19,308 nt of DNA from Cyclobacteriaceae bacterium (GCA_030589835.1 JAUUZS010000010.1:1-19308); one strand, 5' to 3'. Counted from the stretch's first letter, positions 1 through 8,919 are shown. Made by a program: numbers and translations. The notes: generated by a model not told the origin, from the letters alone.

Positions 1-544
1 AAATTTCAGACCGATTTATTTCACTAATCTTACCCTTTTCCATGATTTCATCGATTTGCAATGGTTCGGCATCAGGGAATGGTAAATAGTAAAGGAATTG
101 CCCTTGCGCCCTTGTCAGGTTTATTTTACGTTCTTTCACCGACCTGCCTTCTCCTATCCAAATTGTAACAGCACTAAAATATTCGCCGTTGCGCGCTATA
201 GAAAATTTAGCCCCTGCTTTTTTAATTTCCCTGATTTTAAATTCAGATTTGCTGTCATTATTAGAGCCAAATACCTGGTCAAGATCAATGATGATTTCTA
301 TCTTTTTCTTTTTAATGGCATACCTATAGTAAGGACGCTTTTTCTCATACACTTCCTTCTTTTCTATGATATCATACGATGCCATGGTATCGAGAAACTC
401 CTGAACCGTTCTGATGTGCAGCCCCAAACGAGAGGCGGCCTCCGATGCCGAAATATCCTGATAAGCTACAATTAGCCTGAAGATCTTCTCAGCATACTCT
501 TTCGAAATATAGTTGCTTATTATCGCTGCTTTTTTAAAATCCAT
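1..544 (-). CDS. Winged-helix DNA-binding protein, C-terminus cut by window edge
   Basis: The minus strand is open from an ATG at 544 to the left edge, giving 181 residues without a stop. Residues about 14-28, 32-38 and 42-56 read as a three-helix winged-helix fold: a helix, then an ISASEAASRLGLHIRTVQEF segment like the recognition helices of ArsR/TrmB-type regulators, then a basic wing around KKRPYYRY (68-75). The rest, about 85-181, is charged and mixed alpha/beta, and I do not recognise it. The start lies 6 bases after the stop of the membrane-protein gene at 551-1369, so the two are almost certainly cotranscribed. It may be the regulator acting on the inverted repeat at 1407-1435, but that is inference. 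No Shine-Dalgarno sequence is visible, which is normal in Bacteroidota. Confidence 0.7.
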   Translation of the reverse strand, partial: MDFKKAAIISNYISKEYAEKIFRLIVAYQDISASEAASRLGLHIRTVQEFLDTMASYDIIEKKEVYEKKRPYYRYAIKKKKIEIIIDLDQVFGSNNDSKSEFKIREIKKAGAKFSIARNGEYFSAVTIWIGEGRSVKERKINLTRAQGQFLYYLPFPDAEPLQIDEIMEKGKISEINRSEI

Positions 545-550
545 GATGGC

Positions 551-1369
551 TTAGCTAAATACGCTTATTTTTAATTCATCCATTTTATCTATTATTCTCA
601 CTTCCTTTCCATCAATGAATAATTCAATAAATTCGATCATCACATCATTCAAGGAGTTGCACAATTGGTCAAAGGCCAAGTCTTCTTTGTAGTCGAGATA
701 ATCCATCTTCGATATGTTTGCAGATACATTACCCTTGTAGCTGATGGCAAGCCAGGTTTTCTCATGATAATTGTAGTTCGGATTGAACAAAGCAAAGTAT
801 TCATTTTTGTATTTCAATGGCATAAATACAATCCTGGAGTCCTCTCTATACACAAGCCCCAATAGTTTTCTTTCAAAAAATCGTGCAAACTCTTCCAGAT
901 CATGCTGCGAAAAATCTACTTTCCCGGTTGGTAAGGGCCTTTCCGTAAAACTTCCATTTGTTTGATCCACATTATTGGCAGCCAATTCTAATATTTCCCT
1001 ACCTCTCCATTTCAACTTCCTTTTAACGTTCAAATACAATAACCAGTTGAACAGAATAATTGTAATTGCAATTAAAACTTTGGTTATGGTGGGAAACTCT
1101 ACATGATTGTTTATATCGATATGAGGTGCTATAGATATCAATACAGATCCGTACGAAATCATATATATAACAGAAAGCAGTGTCCAATTATGCTTTGTTC
1201 TATAGTATGTATAAAATATCAATAATGCATAAAACAATATGATTGATCCCAGTACATAGAACCCTGTAGATATATTCCAAATTATGGAGGTCAGTATCAG
1301 GATGATTACAGAGATTATTGCCGGTAAAAATCCGGTAATTCTCAGGCTTGATTTCTGTTTATATCTCAT
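551..1369 (-). CDS. Hypothetical protein with four N-terminal membrane helices
   Basis: 272 residues from an ATG start. Four hydrophobic segments lie at about 11-33, 36-55, 62-82 and 96-115. A basic stretch (KRKLKWRGRE, about 117-126) follows, then a soluble C-terminal domain of some 150 residues that should lie in the cytoplasm by the positive-inside rule. The soluble part contains a YREDSRIVFMPLKYKNEYF segment, suggesting a small beta-rich domain. I do not recognise the family. It is the first gene of a two-gene unit with the winged-helix gene 6 bases downstream, and a perfect 11-bp inverted repeat lies 38 bases before its start. A membrane sensor paired with a DNA-binding partner is one possible reading; nothing in the sequence proves it. 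Confidence 0.7.
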   Translation of the reverse strand: MRYKQKSSLRITGFLPAIISVIILILTSIIWNISTGFYVLGSIILFYALLIFYTYYRTKHNWTLLSVIYMISYGSVLISIAPHIDINNHVEFPTITKVLIAITIILFNWLLYLNVKRKLKWRGREILELAANNVDQTNGSFTERPLPTGKVDFSQHDLEEFARFFERKLLGLVYREDSRIVFMPLKYKNEYFALFNPNYNYHEKTWLAISYKGNVSANISKMDYLDYKEDLAFDQLCNSLNDVMIEFIELFIDGKEVRIIDKMDELKISVFS

Positions 1370-1406
1370 TGTCTTAAATTTTAGAATATTAAATAACTTC
1401 TATTCA

Positions 1407-1435
1407 TATATACTTCATACGTTTTGAAGTATATA
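1407..1435. promoter_or_regulatory. Perfect 11-bp inverted repeat, probable operator
   Basis: Left arm TATATACTTCA (1407-1417) and right arm TGAAGTATATA (1425-1435) are exact reverse complements around a 7-base spacer. The repeat sits 38 bases upstream of the start codon at 1369. There is no T-run as expected for a terminator, so a binding site for a dimeric regulator is the likelier role; the winged-helix protein of the same operon is the obvious candidate. Confidence 0.5.
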
Positions 1436-1880
1436 ATTGTTACACTATATTTATAATATGCAAGATGTTTCGAGAGATTTTAGTAAAATCTGAAAAATGG
1501 GCTTATTAGATGGTGCTTAATAATTTATGGCCAGGTTCCAACGGATTTTCTTTCTGGTGGCACCATCCTCAAAAAGAATGGCTATATGAAAGCTGCCCTA
1601 CTCCTATTCGACCATGCCAGGAGGTGAAACAGATATTAATGACAGAAAATTTGCACCCCTTAAACTATTTTATAGTCTTTAAAATAAATCACAAAACAGA
1701 TGGGGTGAATACTGATTTCAACCTTCCCTAAAATTATACTTCCAGTGAAATCTAATTATTACATATCATCACGGCATTTCACCCTATTTATAAAAATTGT
1801 AATGAAAAATGAATTGAATCGTCTAGTCTAATATAAACACCGGGAATAATTTATTCACATCCAATCAATATGAAATAACT
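1436..1880. other. Intergenic region between divergent genes
   Basis: About 445 AT-rich bases with no convincing gene. An ATG at 1496 opens only a seven-codon frame (MGLLDGA) before a stop. A 73-codon open frame at 1510-1731 has an atypical composition rich in Trp, Pro and His and resembles no family I know. It may be decayed coding sequence. The promoter of the permease gene at 1881 must lie here, but I found no exact TAnnTTTG element. Confidence 0.5.
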
Positions 1881-4244
1881 ATGATTCGAAACTACTTAAT
1901 CACCGCGATACGAAATTTCACTAAAAACAAATTTTTCACCTTTATAAATATCTCGGGTTTATCCATCGGTATTTCATGTAGTATTCTTATTCTTCTTTGG
2001 GTTTCCGATGAATTATCTTTTGACAAATTCCATGCAAAGTCTGATCGCTTGTATCAGGTCTGGGTTAATTCTGAATTTGACGACAAAATCAATACGTGGC
2101 GATCTGTTCCCTTACCTTCCTACGAAGCGTTAAAAACTGCGGACAGCAATATAAAAAATACGGTAGTAGCAGATTGGGGAGGAGATCATCTGCTAACTGT
2201 TGGCGAGAAACGGTTAATGATGAATGGTTATTTTGTCAGTAAAGAGTTTTTGGAAATGTTTGAGTTCCCGCTTTTATACGGCGATCTTTCTTCGGTGCTG
2301 GATGATCCGAAATCTATTGTCATAACAGAATCTACTGCAAAGGCCTTCTTTGGAGAGGAAGACCCCATTAATAAAATTATTCGAGTAGACGACAAGGGAG
2401 ATTTGCAGGTAGCAGGAATCCTGAAGGATATCCCAAAAAATTCCTCTTTCGAATTTGACTATTTATTGCCCTGGAAGTATAGGCGTTCTGTAAGTCCGTG
2501 GGTAATCGATAATGAAGACAACTGGGGCAATTATTCTTTTCAGGTATTTGTAGAACTGAATGATCCCGGCAAAAAAGCGGATGTGGATAAAAGCATAAAA
2601 ACGATGCTAAAGGATCATGGGGAAGAGGATATGAAATCTGAATTATTTTTGTATCCTATGCTTCGATGGCGCTTATATTCAAATTTTGATGATGGAAAAG
2701 AAAAAGGTGGGATGAGTGATTTTGTTCAATTGTTTAGCCTCATCGCGGTATTTATAATTATCATCGCATGTATCAATTTCATAAATCTTTCTACAGCCAG
2801 GTCTGAACGTCGAGCCAGAGAAGTAGGAATTCGCAAAAGTGTCGGATCGAGCCGATTGGATATAGTGCTGCAATTTATTGCTGAATCCATGGTTATTTCA
2901 CTAATCGCATTTATTATTTCTGTCTTCCTTGCTCAATTGTTACTCCCATTTTACAATAACCTCATCGAAAAAGAACTCTATATCGATTACAAGTCAGTGG
3001 ATTTTTGGTGGTTCTCAATAATTATGATATTGTTGATTGGCTTAATTTCAGGAAGTTATCCGGCCTTTTACCTCTCCTCTTTTCAGCCAGTGAAAGTATT
3101 GAAAGGCAAAATTCAGGTGGGGCGCAATGCAAACCTACCCCGCAAAATCTTAGTGACCTTACAATTTGGCTTTTCCATATTACTAATCGTGGGGACAATC
3201 GTGATTTACGAGCAAATTCAACTGGTCAAGAACAGGCAATTGGGCTATAATCAGTCAAATTTAATATTTGTTGAATTAAATGATGAATTGGAAAAAAATT
3301 ATCAGGTGATTAAAAACGAATTGCTACAGACGGGAGAAGTTGAAGCCACGACCATTTCAAATAGTCCGATCACACAAATCAATTCTAATAATTTTCTGGG
3401 CTGGCCAGGCAAACCCGAAGAAAAGCGCGTAATTTTTACAACCATAACATGTGCGTACGACTACACTTCTACTATGGGGATCAAGGTGCTGGAAGGCAGG
3501 GATTTCTCAGAAGATTTTATAAGTGATTCAAGTGCGATTATCGTAAACAAAACTGCCATAGAACTAATGCAACTGCAGGATCCAATTGGAACCGAATTGG
3601 ATCTTTGGGGGAAGAAAAGAACGCTGATTGGCATCGTTGATGATGTGTTGATGGGATCGCCATATCAGGAAGTAAAGCCAATGTTTATGATACTGGAGGA
3701 TTGGAATGGTGTGATGACCATTCGCATTCGGCAAACGAATGATTTGCAAGCCTCAATCAAAACAATTGAAGACGTATTTAAAAAATACAATTCGGCTTAT
3801 CCATTTGATTATGTTTTTGCTGACGTAGAATTTCAGGAAAAATTTTCTACCATAAATATGACAAGTAGTCTTTCAAGCATGTTTGCCATACTAACCATAC
3901 TGATTACTGGATTGGGTCTGTTTGGTTTGGCTGCATTTACTGCAGAACAACGAACCAAAGAAATAGGCATTCGCAAAGTAATGGGGGCTACTGTGCTCAG
4001 TATTATCACTTTGATATCGAAAGATTTTTCGAAGTTGGTCATTATTGCATTCACCATCTCAGCTCCCCTCTCCTGGTGGTTGCTAAATTTATATCTGGAA
4101 AGATATCCTGTGCGTATTGATATTCAATTCTGGATTTTCCCGCTGACCGGCTTATTTGCTTTAGCTTTTGCTTTATCCATAGTAATTACTCAGGCACTCA
4201 GGGCATCTTATTCAAACCCGGTTAATTCGCTTAGGAATGAATGA
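1881..4244 (+). CDS. FtsX/MacB-type ABC transporter permease
   Basis: 787 residues, the usual size of the large Bacteroidota FtsX-like permeases. The opening (MIRNYLITAIRNFTKNK, then a helix at 20-41) is the typical MacB periplasmic-core start. Order: helix 20-41; periplasmic core about 42-280; three helices at about 281-303, 331-357 and 375-397 forming the first FtsX domain; a helix at about 423-443; a second periplasmic core about 450-665; then three more helices to the C-terminus. Both FtsX domains carry the conserved cytoplasmic motif, RAREVGIRKSVGS at 311-323 and RTKEIGIRKVMGA at 691-703. The family couples a separate LolD/MacB-like ATPase to extrusion of lipids, peptides or antibiotics. 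No ATPase or membrane-fusion gene is adjacent, so the partner must be encoded elsewhere and the substrate cannot be told. Confidence 0.93.
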   Translation: MIRNYLITAIRNFTKNKFFTFINISGLSIGISCSILILLWVSDELSFDKFHAKSDRLYQVWVNSEFDDKINTWRSVPLPSYEALKTADSNIKNTVVADWGGDHLLTVGEKRLMMNGYFVSKEFLEMFEFPLLYGDLSSVLDDPKSIVITESTAKAFFGEEDPINKIIRVDDKGDLQVAGILKDIPKNSSFEFDYLLPWKYRRSVSPWVIDNEDNWGNYSFQVFVELNDPGKKADVDKSIKTMLKDHGEEDMKSELFLYPMLRWRLYSNFDDGKEKGGMSDFVQLFSLIAVFIIIIACINFINLSTARSERRAREVGIRKSVGSSRLDIVLQFIAESMVISLIAFIISVFLAQLLLPFYNNLIEKELYIDYKSVDFWWFSIIMILLIGLISGSYPAFYLSSFQPVKVLKGKIQVGRNANLPRKILVTLQFGFSILLIVGTIVIYEQIQLVKNRQLGYNQSNLIFVELNDELEKNYQVIKNELLQTGEVEATTISNSPITQINSNNFLGWPGKPEEKRVIFTTITCAYDYTSTMGIKVLEGRDFSEDFISDSSAIIVNKTAIELMQLQDPIGTELDLWGKKRTLIGIVDDVLMGSPYQEVKPMFMILEDWNGVMTIRIRQTNDLQASIKTIEDVFKKYNSAYPFDYVFADVEFQEKFSTINMTSSLSSMFAILTILITGLGLFGLAAFTAEQRTKEIGIRKVMGATVLSIITLISKDFSKLVIIAFTISAPLSWWLLNLYLERYPVRIDIQFWIFPLTGLFALAFALSIVITQALRASYSNPVNSLRNE

Positions 4245-4305
4245 GATCAATTGAAAGAATACAAGCGGGATGATTGCATGCAGCTTTCACCAGGGCAACA
4301 AACAA

Positions 4306-4333
4306 AAAATCCCCCGATTTCTCAGGGGATTTT
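4306..4333. terminator. Bidirectional Rho-independent terminator
   Basis: AAAATCCCC (4306-4314) pairs perfectly with GGGGATTTT (4325-4333), giving a 9-bp stem and a 10-base loop. The plus strand continues TTTTAATTT and the minus strand reads GGGGGATTTTTTG, so both directions have a T-tract. It lies between the convergent permease and DUF1080 genes and should end both transcripts. Confidence 0.85.
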
Positions 4334-4359
4334 AATTTGTGATTAAAGATTTCTATTGT

Positions 4360-5112
4360 TTAAAGTTCTCTCACCCAAATGTTTCTGAAGCTAGTTGGGT
4401 TCCCGTGATCCTGAAGCGATAAGGATTCTTTGCCATGAGCCTTATACATTGGAATTCTGTTGTATTCCGTTGGTCCTTTGAGTTCGTAATTATTCTGAAT
4501 CAACACGCCATTATGCAGCACTGTAATCCTTGCAGGAGATTTTAAGGAGCCTTTTTCTGTAAATACCGGAGCCATGAAAATCACATCGTAAGTCTGCCAC
4601 TCACCCGGGCCTTTACATGCATTTACCAGCGGGATGCTTTGCTTATACATACTTCCTGCCTGTCCGTTGGAATAGGTTACACTTTCATACGAATCAAGTA
4701 CCTGAAGCTCATATACGCCCATCATGAAAATACCACTATTTCCACGGCCTTGCCCATCACCTTTTACCTCGGCAGGGGCTCTCCATTCGATATGGAGCTG
4801 GAAGTCTCCAAATTTTTGTTTTGTCTTTATAATACCTGTTCTTGGCTTAACTGTCATGGCACCATCAGCAACAATCCAACCAGCAGCACCGCCTTTTCCA
4901 TTTGTCCATTCGTTCAAATCCTTTCCATCAAAAGGGATGATAGCGTCTGAAGGAGGGGCATTATCTTCACCAGGAGTAATTTTTGCAGGAACAGGCTCCC
5001 AAACTTCAGTGAGTTTTGGTTCGAGTGTTGGTCGATCCTGTGCGTTGGCTGCGAGCGCAACACAAAACAAGGCAACAAGTAAACTAATTGATTTCATTCT
5101 ATTCATTTTCAT
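4360..5112 (-). CDS. Secreted DUF1080 (3-keto-disaccharide hydrolase-type) protein
   Basis: 250 residues. An N-terminal signal peptide is clear: basic MKMNRMK, hydrophobic core at about 8-21, then ANAQ with a likely cut near residue 24. The mature part from about 55 on is a DUF1080 domain with a concanavalin/LamG-like fold: [14 protein letters not shown], then [20 protein letters not shown], then RNIWVREL at the end. The family includes 3-keto-glycoside hydrolases and many uncharacterised periplasmic proteins, so the exact substrate is not predictable. The gene starts 18 bases after the stop of thrB on the same strand, the position where thrC often follows. It may be read through from the thr operon or just sit downstream. 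Two or three ATG codons are possible starts; the first keeps the best signal peptide. Confidence 0.88.
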   Translation of the reverse strand: MKMNRMKSISLLVALFCVALAANAQDRPTLEPKLTEVWEPVPAKITPGEDNAPPSDAIIPFDGKDLNEWTNGKGGAAGWIVADGAMTVKPRTGIIKTKQKFGDFQLHIEWRAPAEVKGDGQGRGNSGIFMMGVYELQVLDSYESVTYSNGQAGSMYKQSIPLVNACKGPGEWQTYDVIFMAPVFTEKGSLKSPARITVLHNGVLIQNNYELKGPTEYNRIPMYKAHGKESLSLQDHGNPTSFRNIWVREL

Positions 5113-5130
5113 AATATTTGAGTTTAAAAA

Positions 5131-6060
5131 TTAAATTATTTTCGGACCGGTTTGGTTGACCTTGGAAACATAAGTTTCGCTTCCAATTTCAAAACCGGTA
5201 TATATTTTTTTCATTTCTAATGCTATGCTCTCCGCAATCTTCCGTTGGTTACTCAACGCAAATATTGAAGGCCCCGAGCCGGATATTCCCGCCCCCAATG
5301 CTCCAATCTCCATAGCTGCGTTTCTCACTTCATCGTATCCGGGAATTAATATGGATCGGATTGGCTCTACAATATGGTCGTGCATGGATCTGGAAATCAG
5401 ACCATAATCGGAGGTCAATAATCCAGCGATCAGTCCTGCCACGTTCCCGGATTGCTTAACAGAGTCCTTAAAATAAATCTGCTTCCGGAGAATCTCACGT
5501 GCATCCTTAGTTTTTACTTCAATATGTGGATGTACCAGGGTAGCATAAAGATCGTCCGGGGTTTTTAGTTTGATCACATCCAGTGGCTCGTAACTTCTTA
5601 TCAGCACAAAACCACCATACAAACCCGGCGCAACATTATCGGCATGAGCCGCTCCACACGCCACGCGCTCACCTTCCATGGCATAGGGCAAAAGATCTTC
5701 CAGCTTTTTAGGATTTCCAAGGAGTTCATTGATTGCATATATTGCAGCAACGGAGCTGGCCGCACTGGAACCCAATCCGCTTCCCAATGGCATTTTCTTA
5801 TCCAGATAAATGTCAATCCCCTGATCCTCTTCAAGGTCTTTCAAAAACCTTTTGATCACCACGCTACATGTGTATTTATCTGCATCAAGTGGTAAAGCTC
5901 CACCATCTCCTGTAATCCTAAGAATTTTTACCTGCCCGGAATTTGATTTTTTAAGGGTAATCTCATCCCCGGGCTGATCTACCGCAAATCCCAAAATATC
6001 GAAACCACACGTCACGTTGGCCACGGTGGCAGGAGCAAATGCTTTGATGGAATCGCGCAT
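5131..6060 (-). CDS. thrB: Homoserine kinase
   Basis: 309 residues, the standard length. ThrB phosphorylates homoserine with ATP to O-phosphohomoserine, the substrate of threonine synthase. It belongs to the GHMP kinase family, as shown by KAFAPATVANVTCGFDILGF at the N-terminus, the glycine/serine ATP loop PLGSGLGSSAASS at 91-103, and the C-terminal AGISGSGPSIFALS segment. The start ATG lies 2 bases after the stop of the small nucleotidyltransferase gene, so translation is tightly linked to the upstream gene. thrA lies about 770 bases upstream in the same direction, with a HEPN/MNT pair in between. No threonine synthase gene (thrC) follows in this window. Confidence 0.95.
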   Translation of the reverse strand: MRDSIKAFAPATVANVTCGFDILGFAVDQPGDEITLKKSNSGQVKILRITGDGGALPLDADKYTCSVVIKRFLKDLEEDQGIDIYLDKKMPLGSGLGSSAASSVAAIYAINELLGNPKKLEDLLPYAMEGERVACGAAHADNVAPGLYGGFVLIRSYEPLDVIKLKTPDDLYATLVHPHIEVKTKDAREILRKQIYFKDSVKQSGNVAGLIAGLLTSDYGLISRSMHDHIVEPIRSILIPGYDEVRNAAMEIGALGAGISGSGPSIFALSNQRKIAESIALEMKKIYTGFEIGSETYVSKVNQTGPKII

Positions 6061-6062
6061 AT

Positions 6063-6365
6063 CTATCTCTCAAATAATTTAATACCAACTCTATTTATGT
6101 GATCCAACAAATTAGGTTCAGAAATGTGATTGAAATTAATTATATCAAATTTATATGGAAGAAATAAATCATCTAAAGAAATTTTCAATTCAATAATATC
6201 ATTCAATTTTAGTTCAATCCCTTTTAACGCAATATCTATATCTGATCCCGGATCAAATGAACCTAAGGCTCTCGATCCAAATAACAGCGCATCTGATACT
6301 TTTTTATTCGACTTCAGAATGCTAATTATTCTTTTCATATCGATATCTTCAATTCCATAGGCCAT
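6063..6365 (-). CDS. MntA/HI0073-like minimal nucleotidyltransferase
   Basis: 100 residues, a complete small MNT-domain protein. The Pol-beta-type motif is intact: LFGSRALGSF at 28-37, SDIDIAL with Asp42 and Asp44 as metal ligands, and a third acidic residue in KFDIINF (Asp74). In known HEPN/MNT modules the MNT protein is the antitoxin and AMPylates the HEPN partner. Here the HEPN-type gene is immediately upstream with a 5-base gap. The gene ends in TAG 2 bases before thrB. Local GC is very low: 11 G/C in 60 bases at 6121-6180, against 36 in 60 within thrB at 5641-5700. Together with its place inside the thr operon this points to acquisition. Family call is firm; toxin-antitoxin activity is inferred. 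Confidence 0.88.
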   Translation of the reverse strand: MAYGIEDIDMKRIISILKSNKKVSDALLFGSRALGSFDPGSDIDIALKGIELKLNDIIELKISLDDLFLPYKFDIINFNHISEPNLLDHINRVGIKLFER

Positions 6366-6370
6366 ACCTG

Positions 6371-6805
6371 TTAAAAAATATCACCTTGCCTAGTGGAGCT
6401 AATATTTTCCAATACACTTTTTAAATCACCTAAAAGTTTGAAATAGCTATTTCTAATTTCGTCAATTATTTCATTCGCAGTATCTTCATCATAGGTATGA
6501 CTTGTCTGATTTCTGCCTTCCAACATTTTCATCCACCCTTTACCGTTTTTTAAATAACTATCTTGGAAACATTGCTGAATTACAAGTTTTGGTCCATGGA
6601 TATCTTTATACCCTCTTTCTTTTAGTAAATCTTGCAGCGTTTTCCAGGCGAGTTCAAATGTGTATTCAAATGCTTTTATTAATCCCTGATTTTCCAACTC
6701 ATTTAATTCTTCCTTTTTCAGAAATTTTTCAAATTGAGAAAAAGCTCTTTTGAAATTTACAAATCTCTGTTGCCAACGTATGTCCTTGCTTTTGCTGTCT
6801 TCCAT
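6371..6805 (-). CDS. HI0074/HepT-like HEPN nucleotidyltransferase-binding protein
   Basis: 144 residues from the ATG at 6805. A TTG seven codons upstream (6826) would keep the frame but is less likely. The protein is helical and matches the HI0074 group of nucleotidyltransferase substrate-binding proteins: a middle AFEYTFELAWKTLQDLLKERG (45-65) and the HEPN motif RNQTSHTY at 98-105, i.e. R-x4-H-x-Y with Arg98, His103 and Tyr105. In characterised HepT toxins this motif is the RNase centre and its Tyr is AMPylated by the MNT partner. The start is 23 bases after the thrA stop and the partner follows 5 bases downstream, so the pair is cotranscribed with thrA and thrB. Some HI0074-type proteins may not be toxic. 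Confidence 0.88.
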   Translation of the reverse strand: MEDSKSKDIRWQQRFVNFKRAFSQFEKFLKKEELNELENQGLIKAFEYTFELAWKTLQDLLKERGYKDIHGPKLVIQQCFQDSYLKNGKGWMKMLEGRNQTSHTYDEDTANEIIDEIRNSYFKLLGDLKSVLENISSTRQGDIF

Positions 6806-6828
6806 TGTACTAAAAGCAAACTTCAAAA

Positions 6829-8862
6829 TTATCCTAAAAAATGACTGATACTGATGATCTCGGCAAATACTCCGGCCGCTGTCACCTCGGCTCCCGCGCC
6901 AGGGCCTTTGATCACCAAAGGTCTTTCCAAGTATCGATCGGTAGTAAAAGAAATCATATTATCGCTTCCATCCAAGGCAAAGAAAGGATTTGTCTGATCA
7001 ACAGATTCAAGGCCAACTGATGCACGTCCATTATTCATTTTGGCTATGAAGCGCAGTACCTTCCCGCTTTTTTCAGCCTCAATCCTCAGCTCCTCAAAAT
7101 AGTCATTGGCCTTTTCCAATTCATCAAAAAAAGCATCTACAGAATCAGCATCGATACATGATTGAGGAAGAATATTGTTAATCTTAACATCATCGAGACT
7201 GATATCCATCCCTATTTCCCGGGATAGAATTAATATTTTTCGAGCCACGTCCATACCATTGAGATCATCCCTGGGGTCGGGTTCCGTAAATCCTTGATCC
7301 CTCGCTTGTTTAACAACCTCACTAAACTTGGCACCATCCGTAAAGGAATTAAAAATGTAAGAAAGCGTTCCCGAAAGCACCCCTTCAATTTTCAGAATCT
7401 TATCCCCACTGAATTTTAAATCATTTAGGGTAGTGATTACCGGCAAACCTGCGCCTACATTCGTTTCATAAACAAATTTAACATCATTTTTTAATGCTAA
7501 AGCCTTCAACGTCCTGAACAGTTGAAAATCTCCGGAACTCGCCAATTTATTGGGTGTGGCAATGGAAACGGAATGTTTTAACACGCGTTCATATTCATTT
7601 ACCACGTCAGCACTGGAGGTGCAATCTATAAAAACTGAATTTTGCAGATTGAGTTTTTCCATTTTCTCTATAAATCCGGAAATCGATGTTGGCTCTCCCT
7701 TGTTCACCAGCCTATCTTTCCAATTTTCAAGATCTAATCCCTCATCGCTAAATATCATTTTTTTGGAATTGGTCATGCCAACGATATTGATTTTCAGGGC
7801 ATGGTCTTTCACCAATTTTTGGTTGTGACTGGCAATCTGCTCAATGAGCGTTCCCCCGATCAATCCTACTCCTACAATAAATACATTGAGCGTTTTTATA
7901 TCCGACAAGAAAAATACTTCGTGAATTGTATTAAGTGTTTTAGACGTATCTTTCTGTGCTATGACAATAGAGACATTCCGCTCAGAAGACCCCTGTGCAA
8001 TCGCCGCTACATTTACCCCATTTTTACCCAAGGCATTAAACAGCTTTCCCGAAATCCCCGGGGTATTTGCCATATTTTCACCTATAATGGCTACAATAGA
8101 CATGTGCTCTTCTATGGCTATTAAATCTATTTTTCCGGCTTCAATTTCTCTACTAAATTCTTCCTCAATTACCTTTTTGGCTAAGGCTCCATCTTTTGGA
8201 TCAATGGCAAAACAAATGGAATGCTCCGATGATGCCTGAGTAATGAGGATGAGGTTTATACTGTTATCTGCCAGTACGCCAAACAACCTGGAAGATACAC
8301 CGGCAACGCCCACCATTCCACTGCCCTGAAAATTCACGAGGGATATTTCCCGGATGGATGAGATTCCTTTTACAAGATATTTTCCAGAATCCGCAATGCT
8401 TTTGATTAAGGTTCCCTTAAAGTCACGATTAAAGGTATTCCTGATCCTTAAAGGGATTTTCTTTTTAAATGCCGGCTGAAGTGTTGGTGGATAAATAACC
8501 TTTGCCCCAAAATGCGACATTTCCATGGCCTCCTCATAGGTCATCTCACTCAATGAAAAGGCCTTTTTCACTTGCCTGGGATCGGTGGTCAACACGCCAT
8601 CAACATCGGTCCAGATTTCGATTTCTTCAGCATCCAGTGCCGAACCAAAAATTGATGCTGTATAGTCCGATCCTCCTCTACCCAAGGTGGTGGTCTCATT
8701 TTTATCTGTGGAACTCACAAATCCGGTAATCACCTGAATTTGATTGTGGGCCTTAAAATATTCTTTAATATTCTTTACCGTCACCTCCATCTGAACCCGA
8801 CCTTTGCCAAATCGATCATCCGTTTTCACCAGCTCTCTGGCATCAAGCAATTCAGTCTCCAA
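6829..8862 (-). CDS. thrA: ThrA C-terminal fragment (rest of kinase, ACT domains, homoserine dehydrogenase)
   Basis: 677 residues if translation restarts at the TTG at 8862, 57 bases after the TAG; other restarts are possible. It keeps DEIEIWTDVDGVLTTDPR-type kinase motifs, both ACT segments (for example SIVAIIGENMANTPGISGKL), and a complete homoserine dehydrogenase ending in PLVIKGPGAGAEVTAAG. Restarted translation could supply the dehydrogenase but not a full aspartokinase. If the stop is an artefact, this is simply the main part of ThrA. Confidence 0.7.
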   Translation of the reverse strand: METELLDARELVKTDDRFGKGRVQMEVTVKNIKEYFKAHNQIQVITGFVSSTDKNETTTLGRGGSDYTASIFGSALDAEEIEIWTDVDGVLTTDPRQVKKAFSLSEMTYEEAMEMSHFGAKVIYPPTLQPAFKKKIPLRIRNTFNRDFKGTLIKSIADSGKYLVKGISSIREISLVNFQGSGMVGVAGVSSRLFGVLADNSINLILITQASSEHSICFAIDPKDGALAKKVIEEEFSREIEAGKIDLIAIEEHMSIVAIIGENMANTPGISGKLFNALGKNGVNVAAIAQGSSERNVSIVIAQKDTSKTLNTIHEVFFLSDIKTLNVFIVGVGLIGGTLIEQIASHNQKLVKDHALKINIVGMTNSKKMIFSDEGLDLENWKDRLVNKGEPTSISGFIEKMEKLNLQNSVFIDCTSSADVVNEYERVLKHSVSIATPNKLASSGDFQLFRTLKALALKNDVKFVYETNVGAGLPVITTLNDLKFSGDKILKIEGVLSGTLSYIFNSFTDGAKFSEVVKQARDQGFTEPDPRDDLNGMDVARKILILSREIGMDISLDDVKINNILPQSCIDADSVDAFFDELEKANDYFEELRIEAEKSGKVLRFIAKMNNGRASVGLESVDQTNPFFALDGSDNMISFTTDRYLERPLVIKGPGAGAEVTAAGVFAEIISISHFLG

Positions 8863-8919
8863 CCCTTGCTGATTTGCGTAGACGTTGATGAGGTAACAGG
8901 AAAGGCGCTCTCCAAAACT

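Noticed and set aside
98..475. Plus-strand open frame of 125 codons
   Set aside because: It lies opposite the winged-helix gene, whose minus-strand frame shows clear helix-turn-helix sequence; the plus-strand translation is rich in Phe, Cys and Arg and unlike a protein.
1510..1731. 73-codon open frame in the intergenic region
   Set aside because: Odd composition, no family resemblance and no start signal; at most decayed sequence.
4724..5134. Plus-strand open frame of 136 codons
   Set aside because: It is the antisense of the well-supported DUF1080 gene with its signal peptide.
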